Origin: Acidobacteriota bacterium
GTDB lineage: Bacteria; Acidobacteriota; Terriglobia; Terriglobales; Acidobacteriaceae
DNA length: 9,036 bases
Direction of reading: 5' to 3'
Assembly (NCBI GenBank): GCA_003224995.1
Contig: QIAI01000360.1
Location: 1-9,036, forward strand
Both the position numbers and the translations under genes were made by a program. Position 1 is the stretch's first letter. The number at the start of each line of letters is the position of its first letter. The notes below the pieces were generated by a model. It saw only the letters and a list, made by a program, of their open reading frames with translations, made no database searches and was not told the origin of the DNA. Positions 1 through 5,626 of the stretch are shown piece after piece.

Positions 1-2
1 CC

Positions 3-1541
3 GGAACGATCGCACTCGCACCCCTTCTCGCCAGTTATATGCCGAGTGTTCCGGAAGACTTCCAGGGCCAGGTGGAATTGCACGGAACTCTCAAAGGCCC
101 TTTAAAAAATAAATCGCAGATGGAGGGAAGCATTAATATTCCGGTGCTTCGAGCGCAGTACCAATCCATACAGATTGGGGCCGCACAGCCCATTCGCGCC
201 CGCTACACCCAGTCCGTAATCACCGTGGAGCCCACCGAAATTACGGGTACCGGCACATCGCTTCGGCTCGAAGGCAACCTGCCGCTGCAAGGCGCCCGGC
301 CTGCGACCCTTACTGCAAAGGGCAATCTGGACGCGCAGGTTTTGCGAATGGTTCGCCCTGAGCTACGCTCCTCTGGCACTATCGCGTTCGACATTCATGC
401 GTCGGGATCGGGAAAATCGTGGGGAACACAGGGTCAGGTCCGGCTGCAGGATATCGGCATCTCCAATCCGGAAGGACCCATCAGTGTAAATAAGCTAAAT
501 GGGATCCTCGACGTCAGTGGTGACAAGGTTCAGGTCAACCACGTCACGGCGCAGGTGGGTGGAGGGCAAGTCGACTTAGGCGGATCAGTTACGTATCGTC
601 CCAAGCCTGAATTCAATTTGGCTGCGAAGGCAAAATCTGTTCGCCTCCGCTACCCCGAAGGCGTGCGAACTGTCCTTGAGGGAAATATAAATCTTACCGG
701 AAACCCGCAGGCGGCTGTTCTCAATGGAAGGGTTCTCGTCGAGAGTCTGTCGTTTACTCCGGAATTTGATCTCGCGAAATTCAGTGATCAATTCGAAAAC
801 TCGGTACCTTCGCAACCTGGTTTTGCCGACAATATCAAATTGCAAGTCTCTATCCAATCCAGTGGACAGCTAAGCGCGACCAGTTCCCAAATAAGCCTGG
901 AAGGGAGATTGAATCTTCAAGCGATTGGCACTGCTGCAAATCCGGTCATCATTGGTAGAGCTGATTTAACCAATGGAGAACTCTTTTACCGCAATGTGCG
1001 TTACCAACTGCGGAGAGGAATTATCAGCTTCGAGGATCCGAGTCGGACCAATCCGGTCTTGAATGTTGCGGTGAATACGACCGTGCAACAATATAACCTC
1101 ACACTCACCTTGCGCGGCCCGGTCGATAAGCTCACCACGTCCTATGTTTCCGACCCGCCATTAGCGACGGCTGACATCATCAATCTGTTGGCACGTGGAC
1201 GCACTACGCAGGAAGCCGACGCTGCCGCCCAGGGAACAGACGCTCTCCTCGCAGCTCCGGTCGCCGGCGAGGTCAGTAGTAGTGTGCAGAAATTCGCGGG
1301 ACTCTCCAGCTTGCAGATCGATCCTCTCATCGGCGGCAACAACCATAACCCTTCAGCCCGCGTAGCGCTTCAGCAGCGCGTCACCAAGAATTTTCTTTTC
1401 ACGTTTTCCACCGATGTGTCCGAACCCGGAAGCGAGATTGTGCAGGGAGACTATCGGGTGACGAAGCGCTGGTCGGTCAGCGTAGCCCGGGATCAACTGG
1501 GCGGCGTTTCGGTCGACGGAAAGTACCACACTAAATTCTGA
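3..1541 (+). CDS. tamB: TamB/DUF490-family translocation and assembly module protein, C-terminal part (5' truncated)
   Basis: This is the C-terminal part of a TamB-like protein. TamB is an inner-membrane-anchored periplasmic protein that spans to the outer membrane, works with the BamA-family protein TamA in inserting outer-membrane proteins, and is implicated in lipid transport. The frame is open from base 3; the ATG at 39 is an internal Met, so about 513 codons are visible of a family that usually exceeds 1,000 residues. The visible part is repetitive beta-strand sequence with alternating hydrophobic residues (the beta-taco fold). A region typical of the TamB C-terminal domain follows: the stretch ending in SDPPLATADIINLLARGRTT (about bases 1147-1207), then a segment rich in Gln, Ala and Ser. 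The protein ends in VDGKYHTKF, a terminal Phe like a beta-signal. No gene follows on this strand; the next gene converges on it. The family call is strong from these motifs; the symbol is by family and not by proven orthology. Confidence 0.88.
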   Translation, partial: GTIALAPLLASYMPSVPEDFQGQVELHGTLKGPLKNKSQMEGSINIPVLRAQYQSIQIGAAQPIRARYTQSVITVEPTEITGTGTSLRLEGNLPLQGARPATLTAKGNLDAQVLRMVRPELRSSGTIAFDIHASGSGKSWGTQGQVRLQDIGISNPEGPISVNKLNGILDVSGDKVQVNHVTAQVGGGQVDLGGSVTYRPKPEFNLAAKAKSVRLRYPEGVRTVLEGNINLTGNPQAAVLNGRVLVESLSFTPEFDLAKFSDQFENSVPSQPGFADNIKLQVSIQSSGQLSATSSQISLEGRLNLQAIGTAANPVIIGRADLTNGELFYRNVRYQLRRGIISFEDPSRTNPVLNVAVNTTVQQYNLTLTLRGPVDKLTTSYVSDPPLATADIINLLARGRTTQEADAAAQGTDALLAAPVAGEVSSSVQKFAGLSSLQIDPLIGGNNHNPSARVALQQRVTKNFLFTFSTDVSEPGSEIVQGDYRVTKRWSVSVARDQLGGVSVDGKYHTKF

Positions 1542-1581
1542 GCCTCTGCGGCGTCGGAGCTGCGAAGAGTGTGCTGAGAGC

Positions 1582-1599
1582 GTGTGCACGGTGTGCACG
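1582..1599. repeat. Two perfect tandem copies of a 9-bp unit GTGTGCACG
   Basis: The unit GTGTGCACG occurs at 1582-1590 and again directly at 1591-1599, so the palindrome GTGCAC appears twice one helical turn apart. It lies in the 124-bp gap between the convergent tamB and lipoprotein genes. CACGGTG at 1587-1593 can also pair with CACCGTG at 1611-1617 across a 17-nt loop, but no T-run follows on either strand, so this is not a convincing intrinsic terminator. It could be chance, a minor slippage product or a weak 3'-end hairpin. Confidence 0.4.
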
Positions 1600-1665
1600 T
1601 CTGATTCCGCCACCGTGTGGCGATGACCAGACGCGCACACATCCGCGCGCTTAAAGGAACTACGC

Positions 1666-2064
1666 TCAATTCACATTGAGCACGAGCACGCTGCTGCTAC
1701 CGCCGCTTGAGCAACCCAAGTCCGATGAGTTCCCGCTCGGCGTCTGTACCTGGATATGGACAGTGCCAGGTCCGGAAATGACGCCGCTGGTCAGCATGAC
1801 TTTAAGTTTTTGACTGCTCACGACGCTGGTCGCCAACGGCTTGCCGTTGATCAGCACGAGCGAGGAGGCAACGAATTGATTTCCGTTTACCGTCAGCGCA
1901 GTTCCCTGCTGGACTTGGGAATAATTCATGCTGCTCGGCGAGAGTGAACCGATCAGCGGGGCTGGACGGGCACTGCCACAAAACGGGTTTAACGTGTTGC
2001 TGCAGCCTGGAAGAAACAGTACGGCGAGCATAGCTACCAGAGACAAACCACGTGGAGACGACAT
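1666..2064 (-). CDS. Small lipoprotein with a single IPT/TIG-like domain
   Basis: The 132-residue product has a type II signal peptide: a basic N-terminus (MSSPRG), a hydrophobic core (about residues 7-17) and the lipobox LPGC with the lipidated Cys at 21. No Asp follows that Cys, so by the E. coli rule an outer-membrane location is likely. Residues about 36-130 look like one IPT/TIG Ig-like domain: P-x-I-x-x-LSPSS near the start, a central VNGNQF, and VLINGKPL typical of these folds. Two further Cys, at 29 and 118, bracket the domain and could form a disulphide. The start is supported by an ideal AAAGGAG Shine-Dalgarno seven bases upstream. TIG domains usually occur as repeats or within large surface proteins, so a free single-domain lipoprotein is unusual. 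It probably binds a partner or polysaccharide at the surface, but nothing here shows a ligand. The gene has its own leader and converges on tamB. Confidence 0.75.
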   Translation of the reverse strand: MSSPRGLSLVAMLAVLFLPGCSNTLNPFCGSARPAPLIGSLSPSSMNYSQVQQGTALTVNGNQFVASSLVLINGKPLATSVVSSQKLKVMLTSGVISGPGTVHIQVQTPSGNSSDLGCSSGGSSSVLVLNVN

Positions 2065-2071
2065 AGAGGAA

Positions 2072-2078
2072 CTCCTTT
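2072..2078 (-). promoter_or_regulatory. Shine-Dalgarno AAAGGAG of the lipoprotein gene
   Basis: On the minus strand AAAGGAG lies seven bases before the ATG at 2064-2062. It matches the anti-SD core perfectly and fixes this start over a longer reading in another frame that would begin further upstream. Confidence 0.75.
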
Positions 2079-2177
2079 GGAATCCGCACTACGCCTGTGT
2101 TGATTGCTCAGGAAAGCCTATCCGTACCGACACCCCTGATCAGCGACAGGCTGGCATTACTCGCATCGAACCCCAGG

Positions 2178-2196
2178 CGCGAAAATTAGTTTCGCG
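2178..2196. repeat. Short perfect palindrome CGCGAAA-N5-TTTCGCG
   Basis: Seven-base arms (2178-2184 and 2190-2196) flank an AT-rich five-base centre. It lies about 115-130 bases upstream of the lipoprotein start on the minus strand, a reasonable place for an operator or a hairpin in a leader. No clear -35/-10 pair could be placed beside it, so the regulatory role is only a suggestion. Confidence 0.4.
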
Positions 2197-2289
2197 AGAT
2201 CCCACTGCTTTCTTGCAGAATGCCCTTTTTAATGTGAATGCCTTAGAAGCCTGCATGCTCCCGCGTGCTCGTAATCGTAAAGCTACCAG

Positions 2290-2366
2290 ATTGTCATCCT
2301 GAGTGAAGTGAAGGACCCTGTTTCGGGCCGGAAAAGTGGGTCCTTCGTTTCACTCAGGATGACAAT
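2290..2366. repeat. Long imperfect inverted repeat (TTGTCATCCTGAG type), REP/MITE-like
   Basis: Arms of 29 bases (2290-2318 and 2338-2366) enclose a 19-base loop. The arms begin ATTGTCATCCTGAGTGAAG and match at 27 of 29 positions. The two mismatches are adjacent pairs, 2308 with 2348 and 2309 with 2347. On the plus strand these are G-T and T-G, so a plus-strand RNA would form an uninterrupted 29-pair stem with two wobbles, while a minus-strand RNA would have two A-C mismatches. From memory, intergenic repeats with this core are dispersed in many copies in Acidobacteriota and some other phyla. No transposase or clear target-site duplication is visible at the edges (left flank CTACCAG, right flank TAAGAAT). 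It sits just beyond the terminator of the PEP-CTERM gene. Confidence 0.85.
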
Positions 2367-2440
2367 TAAGAATGGGATGTCATTGATAAAGAGTAGGGGC
2401 AACAAGGCTGGAGACTCCGGACTCACTCCCATGAGCGGGC

Positions 2441-2471
2441 AAAAAAAGCCCGTCGCATCGTATGCGACGGG
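2441..2471 (-). terminator. Rho-independent terminator of the PEP-CTERM gene
   Basis: Read on the minus strand, a perfect ten-pair GC-rich stem (arms at 2462-2471 and 2449-2458) with a three-base loop is followed, after GC, by seven T's (2441-2447). It begins 23 bases after the stop codon of the PEP-CTERM gene. The plus strand has no T-run after the stem, so it works in one direction. It separates that gene from the lipoprotein gene further downstream. Confidence 0.88.
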
Positions 2472-2493
2472 ACATGTCATGAGTGTTTGTTTT

Positions 2494-3081
2494 CTAAGAA
2501 GTTGACTTGCGTTTGCGCCGCATGAAGCCGGCCAGCCCCAGCAAGCCGGTGCCGAGCAAACTCAGCGATCCCGGCTCCGGGGTTGTCACCGTGATGTTGG
2601 TGTCACCGCTGGAAAGTGCAGTGCTGCCCGAGAACGGAGCTGTTCCAGTAGGGACTGTGATTTGTGCGGTAGCGCCGAATTCGCCCTTGCTCCCTACCAG
2701 CGCTCCTTTTAGAACATAATCGTGTGTACCATCCGCGAGCGTCTGCATGGTCCAGGTTGCGGAACTGAAGGTACCGCTGAAGACCACTCCAGTGGGAAGG
2801 CCATTCGTCCCATTTCCCGTGATGGTGAAGGTCCCCCCGGCAGCCAGTGTGCCGCCCATCTGAGCGTCACCGCTAGTAAACGCTCCAGTGGTGAAGCTCA
2901 CTGACCCAAGATTTGAACCCACACTGTCGCCGTATTTGATCAGAGTTGATCCGGTGAGGGTCAAGCCGCTCGAACTCCCCGTCAGGACCCCGCCGGCATT
3001 GGAAACAGCAATGCTACTCGCATTAGCCGCCAAAGGCAGAGCCAATGCCAGTAGCCCCAGAAGTACTACTTTTTTGAACAT
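2494..3081 (-). CDS. PEP-CTERM sorting domain-containing exported protein
   Basis: The 195-residue protein has a Sec signal peptide (MFKK, a Leu/Ala-rich core, likely cleavage after ANA at residue 21). It ends in a textbook PEP-CTERM signal: Pro-Glu-Pro at 168-170, a hydrophobic segment about 173-187 rich in Leu and Gly, and a basic cluster RRKRK at 188-192. In known systems an exosortase (EpsH/XrtA family) recognises this signal, and such proteins go to the cell surface or the exopolysaccharide matrix. The body (about 22-165) is rich in Gly, Ser and Thr, has no Cys, and looks like a beta-sandwich; I recognise no catalytic motif. The start is supported by GGAGGAGG ten bases upstream. The gene has its own terminator and appears monocistronic. 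No exosortase is in this window, so the processing enzyme must be elsewhere. The class call is secure; the function of the mature domain is unknown. Confidence 0.9.
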   Translation of the reverse strand: MFKKVVLLGLLALALPLAANASSIAVSNAGGVLTGSSSGLTLTGSTLIKYGDSVGSNLGSVSFTTGAFTSGDAQMGGTLAAGGTFTITGNGTNGLPTGVVFSGTFSSATWTMQTLADGTHDYVLKGALVGSKGEFGATAQITVPTGTAPFSGSTALSSGDTNITVTTPEPGSLSLLGTGLLGLAGFMRRKRKSTS

Positions 3082-3091
3082 GGTTTTAGGG

Positions 3092-3099
3092 CCTCCTCC
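3092..3099 (-). promoter_or_regulatory. Shine-Dalgarno GGAGGAGG of the PEP-CTERM gene
   Basis: On the minus strand GGAGGAGG lies ten bases before the ATG. A small CCTC/GAGG pairing just upstream could partly mask it, but four base pairs are too few to claim control of translation. Confidence 0.65.
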
Positions 3100-3655
3100 G
3101 AGGGCTCCGTAACGTGAGTTGTCTGAAACCGGACCGTATTGGAAGACCGCGGCTGGAGTGGCCAGAACACCGGCTGCGACGCTACAAACATTGCCACAAC
3201 CCCGCAGGCTGGGGCATAAGGTCCATTATGTATTTCTGCTCGGAACGCCGCTCTAGACGGGCGATCTGGCGGATTGCCGGCTAACGGCGGCCGCTGGTTC
3301 CATGCGGGTTCCGCAGTGACGCGTGCCGAACTCCGTAGCGGCTTTCCCAAATTTCGCCAATTTGTTCCCCCCGGCGAGTGCACCCGACTCTTGCCGTAAC
3401 TCAGTTGGACAGAAAGGTGACCATAGAGGACTCTATCTCGCACATACTGTAGATACTTCTGCGTAATTTCTCTGGTCCGAGCTCGGCTTTGCCAGTTACC
3501 GTTCACACCACTTCTAGTAAGCAATCTCCCGAGCTAACCAAAAACACCACGCCTCCAAGTGCAACCTTTGCGACTTACATACGTTCCTAAAATGAGTTCC
3601 CCACGCCCCAGGGCGACCCACCCGTCGGGAACGCAGACGTCAACTTCACATTTCA

Positions 3656-3664
3656 GGAAAGAGG
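3656..3664 (+). promoter_or_regulatory. Shine-Dalgarno GGAAAGAGG of the first paralogue
   Basis: A purine-rich GGAAAGAGG ends six bases before the ATG at 3671. It supports this start, which is also the one that gives a complete signal peptide. Confidence 0.65.
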
Positions 3665-3670
3665 CACTCG

Positions 3671-5626
3671 ATGAGATCGCCTTCCGGATGGCCCTTCTGT
3701 CCTTGCAGGAGTTTGCATATCCTCGTGTTGTGGCTTAGCACCGCGTTGTTGATGGCAACGCCGTGCCTGGCTCAGGAACCGCGCTCGGCTGGATGGGTTG
3801 TGATTCCAGTCGCGGAGTACAGAAACCTTCACAGCAAGGCTTATCCCGTGGAGGCGGAGCCTGAGATCTCTCCCGTGCAGGCAACCCTCACTCGGGTTGA
3901 CTATGATCTGCGTATCGCAGGTGATCTTGCCAAAGGTCATGTAATCCTCACCATCGACGTGCTCAAAAATGGGTGGGTGAGCGTACCAATCCCGGCAGGA
4001 CTGCTGGTTCGCGAGGCTCGCCTTGATAACAATCTGGTATCACTGGTGGCGAGTGCTGATGGCAAGAACCCCGGCCAGTTCAATGCCATCCTGTCCCATT
4101 CCGGCCGATCCATCCTCATTCTTGAAGTCGCTCTTCCCGTCGCGGCATCTGCCGGAAGCGAAAGCGTCACCTTACCCTCGGCCGATTCTGGTGTGACTCG
4201 CGCGACCATTGAACTTGCTCGGCAAGGCGTCGACATTCAGGTTGCTGGCGGACTCCTATCGGAAAGCTCGCAGTCCGCTGTCAACAGTAAGTGGGTCGCT
4301 TACGGAAAAGGGGATGAACCCCTCACTTTCACGTGGCGGCGGAAAACCGAAGATCATCGCACGACGCAGGCCCTGCGACTACGGAGTGACCTTATCGAAT
4401 TGGTCAGCCTGGGTGAAGACTCAACCTCCATTTACACCGAAGTCGCCGTAAATGTCACTCAAGGTGCGGCGCGGGAGGTTCGGGTGCAACTGCCCGAGAA
4501 CGTCACGATCAACCAGGTACTGGGCGCGATGGTTTCGGATTGGCAAGTTACAGGCCCGGAGTTAACCGTCAAATTTCTCGAGCCTCTGGAGCAGAATTCC
4601 CGCTTCACCATCACGGCTGAAACGCGACTGCCTCGAGATGGCCAGATTCAAATCCCGCTGCTCAGTCTGCTTAACACAGAGCGCGATTCCGGCGGAGTGG
4701 CGGTGGAAGTACTTGGAGCAGGGGAAATCAAGGAGATCAAATCGCAAGGGCTGGAAGAGGCGGATGCTACCGACTTGGGCGAAATGGTTTCAAGCCGCCA
4801 ATCTCCCTCGTTGGCGGCATTCCGCTTTCGTCCCGCAAGCGAAAAATCCGCACGCGCCTTGGCGATCAGCGTGGCGCGTTACACGCAGCAGGCCGTCCTG
4901 ATGGCGAACATCGAGGAGGCGCGCTACCAGGTGTTGATGAGCAAGGAAGGCAAAACCTTGGTGCAGGCGCGCTATGCGGTTCGCAATAACCAGAGAAATT
5001 TTGTGAAAGTCACGCTGCCGGCGAGTGGTGTAGTTTGGAGCGCGTCGGTCTCGGGGAAACCGGCGCGGCCCGGGCAATCGCCGGATGGCAGCCTGCTGCT
5101 TCCCCTGGAAAAGGCTCGCGGCGGCGAAGAAGCGCAGCCTTTTATTGTAGAAATTGTCTACGTGCTTCGCGGCACCGCCTGGCAGGATAAGGGTCGAACG
5201 CATCTCGCATTGCCCGCGCTCGATCTGCCGGTATCCCGAACTGGGCTCCTGGTGTATTACCCGCCGCTGTTTCGGGTTACATCAGAGCCCGGCTCGTTCC
5301 GGTCGGAAGCTTACACCGGGCCGAGCTCGCCTGCATTCAGCCCACCGCCTCCGCCGCCTCTTCCTGTCGCCTCTGCATCGCCGGTTGGAATTATGGCGGA
5401 TGCGGACAAGGGTCGCGACGATAAAGATGAGAAAGCCACGCAAGAGCTAATCGAGAAGTTTCGCTCAAAATCGAGAGCGGGCGGCGTCACAGGCATACTC
5501 CCGATCAGGGTAGAGTTCCCGGCATTCGGACCCTCCACCTACCTGGTTTCCGAACTTACCAGCGAAGGCCAGTCTCCTGCTGCCGATCTCAACTACCAGC
5601 GTGACAAAAAGGCGGGTGCGCGATGA
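3671..5626 (+). CDS. Secreted beta-rich protein of unknown function, first member of a tandem paralogue pair
   Basis: The 651-residue product has a Sec signal peptide with an extended basic N-region, a hydrophobic core about 16-30 and likely cleavage CLA|QE after residue 34. Just after it is the motif IPVAEYRNL (45-53), matched by LPLDEYNKL in the next gene. The body (about 65-540) is beta-rich with no obvious catalytic motif. Landmarks shared in order and spacing with the next protein are AAFRF (382-386), EGKTL (426-430), FVKVTLP (444-450) and LPALDLP (514-520). A Pro-rich linker (six Pro at 558-563) and a charged, probably helical stretch (about 576-602) lead to a C-terminal module with GILPIRVEFP (608-617). 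The stop overlaps the next start (ATGA at 5623), implying translational coupling and joint action. It could be periplasmic or outer-membrane-associated. I know no named family and assign no function. The coding call is strong. Confidence 0.9.
   Translation: MRSPSGWPFCPCRSLHILVLWLSTALLMATPCLAQEPRSAGWVVIPVAEYRNLHSKAYPVEAEPEISPVQATLTRVDYDLRIAGDLAKGHVILTIDVLKNGWVSVPIPAGLLVREARLDNNLVSLVASADGKNPGQFNAILSHSGRSILILEVALPVAASAGSESVTLPSADSGVTRATIELARQGVDIQVAGGLLSESSQSAVNSKWVAYGKGDEPLTFTWRRKTEDHRTTQALRLRSDLIELVSLGEDSTSIYTEVAVNVTQGAAREVRVQLPENVTINQVLGAMVSDWQVTGPELTVKFLEPLEQNSRFTITAETRLPRDGQIQIPLLSLLNTERDSGGVAVEVLGAGEIKEIKSQGLEEADATDLGEMVSSRQSPSLAAFRFRPASEKSARALAISVARYTQQAVLMANIEEARYQVLMSKEGKTLVQARYAVRNNQRNFVKVTLPASGVVWSASVSGKPARPGQSPDGSLLLPLEKARGGEEAQPFIVEIVYVLRGTAWQDKGRTHLALPALDLPVSRTGLLVYYPPLFRVTSEPGSFRSEAYTGPSSPAFSPPPPPPLPVASASPVGIMADADKGRDDKDEKATQELIEKFRSKSRAGGVTGILPIRVEFPAFGPSTYLVSELTSEGQSPAADLNYQRDKKAGAR

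Larger units (their letters stand above)
3082..3670. other. Long divergent intergenic region, no convincing gene
   Basis: These 589 bases separate the divergent PEP-CTERM gene and the secreted-paralogue operon and must hold the promoters of both. I find no RNA gene. A minus-strand reading of 152 codons (3066-3524) overlaps the PEP-CTERM start and reads like translated non-coding DNA (many Arg, Pro and Ser, no domain). Small structures are present: a perfect palindrome ATAGAG-GA-CTCTAT at 3423-3436, and a TAAAAT box at 3588-3593 that could be a -10 for the plus-strand operon, although the only nearby TTGCGA (3568-3573) is just 14 bases upstream, too close for a good sigma-70 promoter. A CATAAT-like -10 on the minus strand near 3225-3232 is equally weak. 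No promoter is called with confidence. Confidence 0.5.

Noticed and set aside
39..41. ATG at 39 as the start of the tamB-like gene
   Set aside because: The frame is open back to base 3, and the product from 39 lacks any signal anchor, so it is an internal Met.
1928..2302. A 124-codon plus-strand frame over the lipoprotein 5' end
   Set aside because: It is antisense to the lipoprotein start and signal peptide, then runs into spacer and the inverted repeat, with no domain.
3181..3240. Possible sigma-54 (-24/-12) promoter for the PEP-CTERM gene on the minus strand (TGGCAATGTTTGTAGC)
   Set aside because: The GG and GC elements are two bases too far apart, and the nearby TGGACCTTATGC is two bases too close. 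Sigma-54 needs strict spacing.
3066..3524. A 152-codon minus-strand frame in the intergenic region
   Set aside because: It overlaps the PEP-CTERM start codon and its SD, has non-coding-like composition and no recognisable domain.
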